In this document: positions 1 to 10,564 of the stretch, in pieces
Position numbering within the stretch: position 1 is the first letter of the stretch
Layout: every line of letters starts with the position of its first letter
Assembly (NCBI GenBank): GCA_030765045.1
Contig: CM060964.1
Span: 150,710,705 to 150,774,704 of the forward strand
DNA from: Tenodera sinensis
Lineage: Eukaryota > Arthropoda > Insecta > Mantodea > Mantidae
Direction: 5' to 3'
DNA length: 64,000 nucleotides
Position numbers and translations under genes: made by a program
Notes under the pieces: model-generated
The model's input: only the letters and a program-made list of their open reading frames with translations
The model's database searches: none
Told to the model about the DNA's origin: nothing

Positions 1-301
1 AGTAACAGATATATTTGCAAAACGCCGCTGGCAACCTTCACAAGCTTTTTACTAGTCGTCATAGTTGAGCTATCATCATTTTAGTGTTGTCGTTGACGAT
101 ACGGCAAAAGTTAGAAACCGTGAGCCTAACGTCTCTCAAGCTATATTCAGCTTGGTGGATGAAACTGAGCACTGATAAATCATCCCCTGTGTATTCATTT
201 CCCCATACCCCTTTTCATGATTTGGTAGTTCTTCCTCCGATTCCCTGCTGCCTTGCGTATATACAGAATATTGTAGACATACAAACTGTTGCTTGTTTCA
301 G

Positions 302-512
302 TCCTGCTCTGCCAAGTACAGTGCCTCTAAGTCAACCGCTGGTAGCTCCGCTTCCCTTACCCACAGTAACGGCAGGCACTGCTGGGAATCCAGTTCCTGT
401 GACTGGGAAGGGAGCTGAAGTCATATCATCAGCGAACTTCCACAACAGCGATCCCGTCACTAAAGCCGTCATGGATAACATCATGGGAAAGTTACCTACA
501 AAAAAACAGGCG
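302..512 (+). CDS. Host gene exon: Pro/Ser/Val-rich linker before a zinc-finger exon
   Basis: A pyrimidine-rich tract ending in tttcag (to 301) is followed by an open frame up to a strong donor, GCG|gtaagt, at 512/513. The frame reads 71 codons, beginning SPALPSTVPLSQPLVAPLP and ending KLPTKKQA, at a codon boundary (phase 0). It has no domain of its own; the basic end (KLPTKKQ) precedes the finger. The next exon I can find in the same phase is at 51911-52000, where a C2H2 finger follows directly. The 5' boundary is less certain than the donor, because the frame is open upstream to 84 and another acceptor could be used. Function is inferred only from the finger: probably a nucleic-acid-binding protein. 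This is the only part of the first 2 kb that looks like conserved coding sequence. Confidence 0.6.
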
Positions 513-2280
513 GTAAGTTAGAGGAACTAGTTATCTTACCTCATGTAGCTGTAAGACATGTACATGTCCTTACTTGTAGTTCGATGCTATTGGAAGTCGA
601 GATGTTTGCTCAAACTGTAGTCTATATTCATCTTCCAGTGTTAAACGTTTGCAGTGTCATCACGTAATGCCTTCTCGTATGTCATACATTGAGAGAATAA
701 GTTATCTTGCTTAGAAGTACAAATATACTTCCATGTTCAAGTGGGGAGAAAGCGAGCAAACCATCTGCAACTTTCAGATTTGTCAAAATGGGACCTACAG
801 CCGACAGAGCTACCACCGTGGCTAAAAGGCAGTACACATATATTGACTGGCTGTTATTGAATTAAATTTCATTCCCCGCCATTGGCAGTTTACGGAATAC
901 ATATCGTTTGTGAAGACCTTTAAAATCCATTTAAAATTTTTTGTTTTGTAGAAAAAAGTTACTTTTTCACCCAGTTCCGCATTGGATCTCTTATCCCGCC
1001 CCCAATCATAAAACTGCATGTTGAGTCTCCTGGGATTGTAAAGGAAGTGCAGGGCTGACGACTAGTAATGAATTCTTTGCTTCCAATAATTGCTTTGTAT
1101 AAAAACAAGTAAGACTGACATAAAACAATTAAACTGTCACAGCCACATTCTTCCTTTAACGATAGGAATTATTTAGTACGTAGTGACAACTGAAACTTGA
1201 TTGGATTAATTTGTTTATTTTAGCAGTGCTAGCTGGCTTACTAAAAGCTACATGAATCCCGAATCACAGATTAATTAATTTAGTCGATCCTCCCATCGTT
1301 GTTTTTGGAATTATTGTACCATGATCTAGAGTGTTTTTATGGTAAGTTCTCCATTTTACCCATTATAACTTATTTCCTCACAGCCCCCACTGTTCCTAAC
1401 AACAAATGAAGTATCGGCTGATATTCAGGCAAAAGAATGTGAAACATCGGCAGGACGATTGATGTTCCTAACCTTCGCAGATAAGTTCTGGAAATGTTGC
1501 ATAGCCTATAATTAGCCTTTGGTGGAGAAACAGTTATTGATCGGAACGATCGAGTTAGTTTCTAGATAATTACGTAGATCAAATTTTAAACCTTTATTGG
1601 TACCGTAGTTACTTAATAACACACAAGCTACATAGTGTTCACGTAATGCAAGAACCTTTAACATACACTACGAAATAGTGGTAAAGCTGGTGAATATGAA
1701 TATTCCGCATCACCAAGCCACCAAAGACGCATGTCTGGGGCTATCGAGAAAAATAATCTCATTTGTTAACCATAAAACATGGCTTATTGATTTCCATTGT
1801 TAATAATTCTTTTTTATGCGATGCGCCCTGCTGACGAAAGGTAAGTACAAAGGAAATAAAGCAAAACGTTCTTACATGAGGGTTCTTAGAAGGTTTTGGT
1901 ATCCATAGCCTTCTGTACATGCATCTGTAGAATTAGATTGAAGCTTATTTAGAGATTTTAACACTCGTTACATACGCACACATAAATCAGTAATATCTGA
2001 TAAATGTGATATATTAAGTTCAGGAAATGAATAAGCGATACCAACCACACCGTTGTAAAGATCACCGATTAACTATTTTTAAGCTTCGTGTTCTGTTTAC
2101 TTAAATGTTGCACTATGAATACACATCGCCTAACTCTATTGCCTGTAATAAAACGTAATCGGGTTTTGCTTTTGCTGCATTCTCTGCGCAATAAAGCAAC
2201 TAACCGGCTTTTGTTTCTACAGTAATTTTGTTTGGAGCATAGCTACTATTTTCTACTCTATGGCATTCTCAGTGGAGACT
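513..2280. other. Unannotated intronic sequence
   Basis: AT-rich sequence with no convincing open frame, repeat or target duplication. The 65-codon minus-strand frame near 822-1019 resembles nothing I know and I treat it as chance. Confidence 0.5.
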
Positions 2281-2380
2281 CTGTAATTCCTTATATACAT
2301 GCTGAGGCTTTCACGGCCGGCGTTAATCCAATAGATGATAGATTTCGGACTTGTAGGCCGTGGTCCAGTCGATGACTGTT

Positions 2381-2419
2381 CTGACGTTTCGCCCAAGACT
2401 GCGTTGAGCATCTTCAGAG
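2381..2419 (-). ncRNA. Hammerhead-ribozyme-like core in inverted PLE terminal repeat
   Basis: On the minus strand the sequence reads CTGAAGA, then a potential stem (GCTCAA / TTGGGC, one G-U pair) around a 7-nt loop, then CGAAAC. CUGANGA, a stem and GAAA are the conserved core of a hammerhead ribozyme, and PLE terminal repeats are a known home for hammerheads. I could not identify stem I or the cleavage triplet, so activity is unproven. Confidence 0.4.
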
Positions 2420-2525
2420 ATGCCGATCTCAGACAGGCGGGACCCACTGGTGACACGGGATTTATGGAATACCATGTAGCTGCGGCCAAGTTTATGTTGG
2501 CACTACCAAACGCAGCATAAAACCC

Positions 2526-2831
2526 CGCTTAAAAGAACACAGAAGCAACTGCCGGCAAGGACACGTGGAGAAATCGGCAGTAGCCGAGCATGCGCTTTTA
2601 ACGGGCCATGACATCAAGTTTGACGACTCTGAAGTTATGGACAATACAGCACACTACCACGCACGGCTGTGCCGAGACGCAGTTGAGATTCATAAATATA
2701 AGCATAACTTCAATAGAAAAGAAGAAACAGCACGTATACATACAGCCCGGATGCCGGTGCTGGACGATACAAAACCAAAGTCCAAGAACGCCAACGGAAC
2801 CAATCATGTGGCAGTTCCCACAGTCCCATAA
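2526..2831 (+). pseudogene. PLE C-terminal GIY-YIG-region fragment
   Basis: The frame reads LKEHRSNCRQGHVEKSAVAEH then TGHDIKFDD, ending in ...AVEIHKYKHNFNR. This order (LKEH..NC, KSAVAEH, GH.I.F, E.IEI, NFNR) is the conserved end of the GIY-YIG endonuclease region in Penelope-like elements, which nicks target DNA for reverse transcription. Only about 85 recognisable codons remain, in one open frame to the stop at 2829-2831. The upstream reverse transcriptase and the GIY-YIG catalytic start are absent. The orientation agrees with the direct terminal repeat at 7143-7259. Confidence 0.8.
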
Positions 2832-2953
2832 TGTTTGGCGTACGGACAACCAATAGGAGGTGAGAGGCGGTCCCTCTGATCTATACATAAGCCGGGTGCT
2901 CCATCAATCGCCCTCTAGAGCAGAAGGGTTACACCGGCGTTCAGGTACGACAA

Positions 2954-3645
2954 ATGGTGTCCCGCGGCAGGCCTCTCCCGAACTACCAGGTAAGCCTGAA
3001 CAGAACCATTGACAACCAGAAACTTTTGCAGGAAAGAGAAGTGTGCCACATGATGGTCACCGTGGAGGTCTTAAAAAGCTTTCAAAATATCACACAGTGC
3101 TTTAACTGCCAACAATTAGGACACACTTTCAAAATGTGTAATATGACCTCCCGGTGTGTTCTTTGCGGTGACCTCCACCGCCTAGCTGACTGCCCAAAAA
3201 AGGCCAAGCAGGACGTTGTACCCCACTGTGCGAACTGTGGGGAGGCGCATCCTGCCAGCTACAAGGGGGGTGCGAGACATTTAAGATGGAACGTCACCGC
3301 CGTCAACTGGCAGCCGCAGCCAGGAACTCTCCTGGTACTCAACCAAGACCACGCCCCATCCCCTACCCGGCCCTGGTCAGAAGCGGCACCTCCTTTGCAG
3401 GAGTCGCCGGAGGGCAAAATGCACCTGTGCAACCACAGAATGGTCCCCCTCCACAACCCCAACCCTCACAGGCGCCCACCAGTGACTTGGGAGGTTTAAG
3501 AGAAATTTTCAGTCTGTTCAAGGACTTAAACCTCCCGGCGCTACTAACAAAGTTGCAGCCCATAATCACAAGATTAAAAAGCTGCAACATTACCATGGAG
3601 AAGCTGGAAGCCATCATATGTTTGGTAACCACTCTCGTCGAGTAA
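2954..3645 (+). pseudogene. LINE copy 1 ORF1 (gag-like, CCHC knuckles), truncated and frameshifted
   Basis: A frame from 2954 to 3499 carries CFNCQQLGHTFKMC, CVLCGDLHRLADC and CANCGEAHPAS, a series of C-x2-C-x4-H-x4-C type knuckles typical of the nucleic-acid chaperone domain of Jockey ORF1 proteins. Coding then seems to continue in the overlapping frame 3286-3645, a Pro/Gln-rich tail ending in TAA just before the ATG of ORF2 at 3646. The shift lies somewhere in 3260-3300. The third knuckle is incomplete. The N-terminal half of a normal Jockey ORF1 is missing, which fits 5' truncation of the LINE. Confidence 0.8.
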
Positions 3646-6306
3646 ATGGCAACTTCAAGGGGAGGCATGACTTTAACGCGCGCACTCCTGTGGAATGCAG
3701 ATGGCATACACAGGAAGCAACACGAACTTGAAAATTACCTGCGGCGTAACAAAATTGACGTCGCATTCATTTGCGATTCAAAATTACAACGAGAGCACAC
3801 TTTCAAGCTCCAGGGGTATCAAATCTTTCGGAACGACAGAATTGGCAGACAGGGAGGAGGGACTGCTATTTTGCTCAGAAACACTATTGCTCATGCTTCT
3901 GTTACGCTACCTGCAATGGCAGCGTTAGAGTGCACAGCTCTCAAAACACGCGTAAGTAGTCAAACGGTGATGCTGGTAGCGCTTTATCGGCCCCCCAACT
4001 CCACAGGTTTCATACGTGACCTCGAACAGATCCTCGCTTTAGAGGAGCACGTTATAATTGCAGGAGATTTCAATGCCCGGCACCCCTGGTGGTTTTCTCG
4101 CCGAGCAAACGCGGCTGGAAATCTCCTGGTTGAACTTATAACGGATAATGACGACATAGAGGTACATCTTCCCCCAGACCCCACATTTTGGCTCAGATCG
4201 GGGCACTTTGACCCCGAAATTTTGGACTTCGTATTAACAAAAAATGCGACACCTTTAATTAACTTTACAGTGTATCATGGCCTGGACTCCGACCACCTTC
4301 CTGTGCATTTCGACATACAGGCTGGCATTTCAGCCGGTGCCTCTGGCCCTCGAAGGAGGGCTGAGACCGACTGGAATAAGTTCACCGTGGAAATGCACAG
4401 GATGGCGCAACCCAGGCTGTCATACTATAGCGAGGCAGACATAGATGTCGCCATTGAAAACTTCACTGCCTCGCTACACACGGCCAAGAGAAGCGCTACC
4501 ACTTACACCACAAGACCACCCGGTTTTTGCACGTACCCCGAGGTAGAGCAACTCATTGCAAGGAGACGACGCTTGACAAGACTGTGGTGGTACACCCGTC
4601 AGCCTGAATACAAAATGCTAGCAAAATGGCTACGCAACATTATTCGGCATCAAATTTAAATCAACAAAACTGAACAGTGGGAAAACAAAATGCTGAGTAC
4701 CGCCCATTCGGACTCTTCCTTGTGAAAATTATTAAAGGTATTTAAGGTCTCCACGAGCGTCAACTCCGCAACTGAGGCGCTGCACACTCATGGCGACCTG
4801 CACTTCTCCGAAGAGAAGAAAGCCGAGGTCTTCGCTGTCTTGAAGATAGATTCAGCGAAAACCCAGTTACCAACCGCGATCTAGAACGGGAGGTACAGAC
4901 ATGGGTACAAACCTGGGTGGCGCAGAAACAAGAGCAACAGCTACCCCTAATAATACCGCAGGAAGTTTACAAGCTCATTAGAAAATTACCTAATGGGAAA
5001 GCTGCCGGCCCAGACAAAGTGACTAATGAGGAACTTAAGCATCTCCCGAGAAAAGCCCTGGTGCAACTGACCAAAATATTTAACGCCTGTTTGCAGCAAG
5101 GCTATTTCCCCTCTACTTGGAAACGAGCCAAGGTAATTATGCTCCCAAAGCAAGGGAAAAGCACCAGACAACCGCAAAACTACCGCCCCATTAGTCTCTT
5201 GTCTACTATTGGTAAATTGCTCGTAAAACTTATACTTTCTCGACTTCAAAAACAAGTTTCGGAATCCCTTGAACTCTCAAATTCACAGTTTGGCTTTCGA
5301 AAAGGACATTCTACTGAGTTACAGTTTCTCAGGCTAACAGATGACGTAACAGAACAATTTAACAATTGGGCTTCAACGTTGGCGCTATTTCTGGACGTAG
5401 AAGGCGCATTTGACCGATGCTGGCACAATGGCCTTATTTACAAACTGCACCACAATTTCCCGGCTCTTCAAAATTATCTATACTTGCTGCACAATTTTCT
5501 AGAAAAACTGAAGTTTTACGTCCAAGTGGGCCGCTCCTCTTCACGGGAGCGAGTGATGCGGGCTGGCGTCCCACAATGGGCAATAATGTCACCCTTTTTG
5601 TACATATTATTCACTAACGATTTCCCAGTGGACGCCAGATGTAAGGTCGCCATGCATGCTGACGACACTGCAATATACAACCACCATAGAAATCCACGTT
5701 TCGGCCTTGCAGAAATGCAACGTTATGTTAACAACTTCCTCTCATGGCAACATGACTGGAAAATCAAAATTAATCCCAACAAATGCCAGCTGACACATTT
5801 CTCTAAGCGGCATCACACTTTGGCAATGGACCTAACGGTCAGTGGTCAGGTATTGCACTGCCGTCGGCAAGTTAAATACTTAGGGGTTACCTTGGACCGC
5901 ACAATGTGCTGGTCCACCCACATAAAAATAGCGCCAGCAAAGGCAGACAGCGGCTAAAGTTATGCGCCCCCATCTTCCGCAGCAAACAGCTGCAATTGAA
6001 GTCCAAACTCGTCCTGTACAAAGCTTTCATCCTGTCAGTGGTTCTATACGCGTGTGTGGCCTGGGCAAACGCATCAAAAACCGCCCTGAAGCAGATCCAA
6101 CCCCTCCAAAACCTCTCTCTGCTCCCATCCTAACCACTAACCAAACCCTTCACTTGGAAACCCAGATCCCATCCATTCCCGAGCCACTAACAAAAAGAGC
6201 CTCTGCTGCGTGGGTGCGCATCAGGAATCGCCAAAATGACGTGATTGCCAATATCGGCAAAGGCGAGCCAAAGCACCGAAAACATGCTAGAATCAAAATG
6301 TTCTAG
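3646..6306 (+). pseudogene. LINE copy 1 ORF2: endonuclease and reverse transcriptase, broken
   Basis: Codons from 3646 to 4659 form an APE-type endonuclease: LLWNADGIHRKQHELENYL at the start, then GDFNARHPWW and LDSDHLPVHF near the end. Codons 4917-5957 are the reverse transcriptase fingers and palm: WKRAKVIMLPKQGK, NYRPISLL, FGFRKGHST, FLDVEGAFDR, GVPQW and the catalytic box HADDTAIY. The frame is lost between 4660 and 4916, near 5950, and again near 6110; the thumb continues in shifted frames to about 6300. The expected GVPQGS is GVPQWA here. Endonuclease type, ADD box and gag type indicate the Jockey clade. Confidence 0.85.
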
Positions 6307-6535
6307 ACATGGCATGGCTCGCCGACTGATGCGCGCCCATGCAACCCAGGCCCTAGGCCACACACGGTAGAGGTCTGTGCCTCGGAAACGCCACAGGAGC
6401 TGCAACCTCGCCGCACAGGAAAACTGCGGAACAACTGTAAATAGTGAAGTGTACATAGTGCAGTGGAAGTACTGGGACACATCTTTCTGGAGTGCCCAGT
6501 GGGCGTGAGGGTGTGTGTGTAAATATGTATATACG

Positions 6536-6538
<3 letters not shown>

Positions 6539-6613
<75 letters not shown>
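6539..6613. repeat. (GT)n microsatellite, about 75 bp
   Basis: An uninterrupted GT run inside the 3' region of LINE copy 1, just before a SINE insertion. Frames through it in either direction are artefacts. Confidence 0.95.
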
Positions 6614-6614
<1 letters not shown>

Positions 6615-6644
6615 TGGGGCATATGTGTGGTATGCCCAGGAGTG

Positions 6645-6875
6645 AAAAAAAATTATTTTGTTGTTTAACGACGCTGTCAATTGCCAGGATCACATCAGCG
6701 TCGCCGGTGTGCCGGAATTTCGTCCCGCAGGAGTTCTTTTACATGCCAGTAAATCTACTGACATGGAGCTGTCGTTTTTAAGCACACTTAAAAACCATCG
6801 GCCTGGGCCGGGTTTGAACCCGCGACCTTAGGATCAGTAGGCCAGCGTCTAACCAACTGAGCCACCCAGACCGAC
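6645..6875 (-). mobile_element. tRNA-derived SINE, family A, near full length
   Basis: The target duplication gcccaggagtg lies at 6634-6644 and 6876-6886. Read on the minus strand it starts with a tRNA-like head containing an A box (TGGCTCAGTTGG) and a B box (GGGTTCAAACCC), then a conserved body including acatgccagtaaatctactg on the + strand, and ends in a T/A-rich tail. It matches the + strand copy at 52943-53180 and the truncated copy at 18943-19128. It would be transcribed by RNA polymerase III from the internal boxes and mobilised by a LINE. Confidence 0.9.
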
Positions 6876-7317
6876 GCCCAGGAGTGAGTGCGCGTATGTA
6901 TCCGTGTACATAAACAAAAAAGTATCAAAAAAGGACAAACATAAAACTGTGAAAATAAGCCCAAAAACTGTTCTCGGCGAGCTAAGGCTGCTCACCGTAT
7001 GTTTTTTTGCGAAAAAGCAAACCAGAGTGCCAATGTAACATTGTAAATTATATATCATGTAAATTTGAGCCTGTAAGCCGGGCCCATTTGTACCGGCACC
7101 AGGCAAATATTCCTCAATAAATAAGTCTAAGTCGCCCTCTAGTTGTCAACCTGCTATGAAACGTTCTCTCAAGATGCCCAACGCAGTCTTGGGCGAAATG
7201 TCAGAACATTCATCGACTGGACCACGGCCTACAAGCCCGAAATCTACCATCCATTGGATCTGTAATTCCTTGTTACTATTTTAGTAATTTATTGTTTGAA
7301 ATTTGGTGTTCCATAGT

Positions 7318-7386
7318 CCAGGGCCCAAATTACCTAGTTATCGACGAGCCCTTAAACTCCACTCACTCACCCGCTCGCTCGCTCAC
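7318..7386 (+). mobile_element. Very short (69 bp) LINE 3'-tail insertion
   Basis: It is flanked by the 8-bp duplication tccatagt (7310-7317 and 7387-7394). It holds only the extreme 3' end of an I-type LINE: the motif aattacctagttatcgac, cccttaaac, then a (CACT/CGCT)n tail. Related tails are at 35664-35723 and 43389-43790. Confidence 0.75.
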
Positions 7387-7689
7387 TCCATAGTTGTGGT
7401 GGTTGTGTTTGCCGGTGGAATATTGGTAGTACCAGGTACCCCTGCCGCGGCACTGCTGTGACTCATGAGAAGCTATAGGCTGAATGCTCTGATTTGTCAG
7501 TCGCAAGTATACATGCGCCCTTACATCGGCCATTGGAGATATTCACGACCTTTTCTTCCTCGTTGCTTTTTGTTATGGTTTTCTGATCATTGTGTAGGAT
7601 TTTGAATGGACCCGCTATTGTACACACAGCTTCTCTCTATCTACTTTCTGTCAGACGTTCACAAATCTGGCTATTGGTAGGTTTCTTGG

Positions 7690-8080
7690 AAGGTATGATT
7701 TAGTGTGGCCTTTTTAGCCGCGCTTGCGTTTCCCTTGTGTGGGCTGTGTTTAAGGATGATGTAGGGATGAAGACGTCGGTCGGTACTCATACGGTTTGGT
7801 GAAACATTGCCTCCATCGGGCTAAGGTGCTCCTAGTGTTGATGGTGGCGCGTAGTCCTAAGAGGACGGTTGTTAGGTTGCTGAACCAGGCGTTAATGTTT
7901 TGCGAGGCTAATAGTCCGAGTTTTAGACACGTGCGCCACCCTTCAACCTTGCCGTTCGCTTGCGGGTCAAATGCGTTTCAGCAGAATTTACAGATGCCCA
8001 AGGGGTTGGTTAGTTTCATGGAGAGTGCTGCTTCGAATTGTCTCCCTTGATCAGTGGTAATCTGTGCTGCATTTTCTTCA
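7690..8080 (-). pseudogene. Ty3/gypsy integrase relic
   Basis: On the minus strand the frame reads ITTDQGRQFEA (the second catalytic Asp region of retroviral integrases), then NAFDPQANGKVEGW (with the third catalytic Glu, in the FHPQANG-x-VE context), then AWFSNLTTVLLGLRA. One in-frame stop precedes the NAFDPQ block and the frame decays downstream. This is a fragment of the integrase core of a gypsy-class element; no LTRs or other domains are visible nearby. It is a family different from the provirus at 55312-63068. Confidence 0.75.
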
Positions 8081-8119
8081 TTTGAACAACTATCATCATG
8101 GTACTCAGAACTTAGAAGA

Positions 8120-9332
8120 ATAACCGCCTTATTTTTTGGGGCACATATGATACCAAAATGAGATCTTCATTGAAAGTAAACATCGACGAAAACTGTTTCC
8201 TAGCAGACTTAGGTTGAAGTTCGGGTGGAATTTCAGTTTTATTCTTTCTTAGAGTTCCTGTTAGTCAGTCCACGATTCAGAAGCTCTTGAGCCAGGGGAA
8301 CGCTGGTGAAAAAATTGTTGGTAGTGATTCCTTGACCTGCTTTCAATGAGTTCGTAAGATCTAATAGTACTCGGCAACCTTGATTCTTTTCTGCCATTGT
8401 CCCCTTTTTTCCTGTGTAAACCTGCATTTTGAGAGCATAGGTTGTAGCAACATCTCACAACAGCCATATTCTCACACCGTACTTTGCCGGTTTTGATTTC
8501 ATATAAATAGCGGAATGGACACCTCCCGCGAAAGCCAACAAGCTCTTCATCAACAGTCAAATGAGAACCTGAATAAAAATGCTTTTCACACTGTGAAGAG
8601 AATGCTGTCAACACATCTCTGAAAGCACACAGTTTGTTATTCGCCTATCGTTCGTCACGAGTATATAAATCATCAAATCTGATGAACTTGAGCGGTTCAG
8701 CAAAAGGATTTCTAGAAAATGATGCTGGCAAAATGTTCCTTTCAAACATTGAATCTGTGGTCCAGAACATGGACAAAGGTTCTCGCTTTGCCTTTAGTGC
8801 ACCCATAATCAAAAGTACATTTATAAATGCATACATTTCTGCAATATCTGTGGGAATCCACACGCTTTTTTACCACTATCACATAAATTAGGTGACTCAT
8901 AAATGTGACTGGCTCGTTGATTTGTGTAATTTGCAATACTTTGCAATATGTATTAGAATCAAGGAATAGCATGAATGCCTCTACAACTGTACTAACATTT
9001 TTAGATGAAGTAGTAAGTCTACTTTTCATTTTCAAAATATTCTGGCTTCTCCGCCTACCATTTCCCTTGCAAGTCGCTTCCCACGTCATTCCACTTTTTG
9101 ATATGTACGTAGGTCTATAAGCATCATCTGATGGCAGGTGTACACTTTCGCTGTTTCCATAACCTTCCAACTCGAGGACACCAACAAACTCCTCAATTTC
9201 TTCAACACCGTCCTCGGTTTCAGATGCATCAGAAATGGGGTCGTTATCGTCGACATTATCATCATTATACAACATTTCCATCACTTCTTCCAAATCGTTT
9301 GTATCCTCAAGGTTATACTTTCTTTTGGACAT
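8120..9332 (-). pseudogene. piggyBac-like transposase, multiply frameshifted
   Basis: Minus-strand fragments follow the order of a PGBD-type DDE transposase. An acidic N-terminus starts with ATG at 9332 (MSKRKYNLEDTNDLEEVM). The block PTDIAEMYAFINVLLIMG with MFWTTDSMFERNILPASFS lies near 8650-8860. The catalytic-region block SHLTVDEELVGFRGRCPFR lies near 8500-8580. The downstream block LKAGQGITTNNFFTSVPLAQ, with an N where an Asp is usual, lies near 8290-8350. At least three frame changes and stops separate them. The C-terminal Cys-rich domain and the TTAA-flanked TIRs were not found. It would have catalysed seamless TTAA-targeted cut-and-paste transposition. Confidence 0.85.
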
Positions 9333-9600
9333 GTTTACATCAGAGAGGAATAAATGCTTCTTTACTGCTTTCTTTACTACAATTCACTTGATACTGCAAC
9401 AAAACAAATGTGAAACTAAAAATTATTCATTATTGTAGTGGTAGAGATACATTCAATTGTTGACATATTGCTTCCCATTGTTGACATCAGAGAGGAATAA
9501 ATGCTTCTTTACTTCGCTGCAAATGTGAAGCTAAAAATTATTCATTGCTGTTGTGGTAGAGGTACATTCTTTAATTGTTGACACATTGCATCTTCTCATT
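9331..9600. repeat. Tandem duplication (about 150 bp unit)
   Basis: catcagagaggaataaatgc and the following cttctttact...aaattattcatt...gtggtagag occur at about 9339 and again at about 9486, covering the upstream flank and start of the piggyBac relic. The second unit has a short internal deletion. Confidence 0.8.
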
Positions 9601-9838
9601 GTTGACAAAGTGAAACACATTCATTAATAAAATAAATTCCATACAGCTGTGCATACAAAGAAAGAAAAACATTTGCGTGCGTTACTAAGCGGGGTACAAC
9701 TACACCCATAGAATATTAAGAAGCTAAATAGGAAAATTAAGACTTATTTTTATATTAGTCTACAACAAAATATTCAGCAAATTCTGTTTGACAATGTAAT
9801 TAAGGATGAAATGCATAGGTTAAGTCTAATGCGAGTAA

Positions 9839-10327
<489 letters not shown>

Positions 10328-10564
10328 TGTAACAAATTTACCAAACCTTTTTATTTTCTCAAACTTCAAGTACAGCCATACTACTCGTTTCTGTCTCTTA
10401 ATCTTCCCAAACTCTCACACCATACTAGTTTCTGTCTCTTAATCTATCCAAAACTCTCACACCATACTAGTTTCTGTCTCTTAATCTTCAACAACTCAAA
10501 CTGTCTCTATGGCAACCTCCTTGAAAATCAAAGAGTCTTAATGACATGGAGAAGCCATGTCACA
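10328..10564 (-). repeat. 3' LTR of collagen-carrying element
   Basis: 237 bp, with TG...CA ends on the + strand. It contains two tandem copies of cataccatactagtttctgt-like sequence (tctcacaccatactagtttc). It also supplies the stop codon of the ORF (TGA at 10560-10562). Confidence 0.92.

Larger units (their letters stand above)
2919..7131 (+). mobile_element. Jockey-type LINE (copy 1) inserted in the PLE
   Basis: The target duplication tcgccctctag lies at 2908-2918 and 7132-7142; removing the insert rejoins the PLE terminal repeat. The order is a partial gag with zinc knuckles, endonuclease, reverse transcriptase, then a 3' region with a (GT)n tract and a SINE. The 5' part of gag is missing (about 180 codons before the first frame break, shorter than a full Jockey gag). 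Several frameshifts show it is dead. The 3' end is A/T-rich (caataaataagtct). Confidence 0.85.
2293..7259 (+). mobile_element. Penelope-like element (PLE), 5'-truncated, split by a LINE
   Basis: The direct repeat ctgtaattcctt (12 bp) at 2281-2292 and 7260-7271 is the probable target duplication. Inside are an inverted copy of the terminal repeat on the left (about 2293-2425), a PLE C-terminal GIY-YIG fragment (2526-2831), and the terminal repeat in direct orientation on the right (7143-7259). The two terminal segments share about 90 bp including a hammerhead-like core and cgactggaccacggcctaca. The left copy carries an extra tail of about 33 nt (including cggccgtgaaagcc) absent from the right. 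Such inverted partial terminal repeats are known for Penelope elements. The reverse transcriptase is missing (5' truncation). A Jockey LINE (2919-7131) interrupts it at a duplicated tcgccctctag. Confidence 0.75.

Noticed and set aside
6187..6781. HTHTHT / CVCVCV proteins
   Set aside because: Translation of the (GT)n run.
8645..9391. Plus-strand frames over the piggyBac relic
   Set aside because: The minus strand carries the recognisable transposase blocks; the plus frames resemble nothing.
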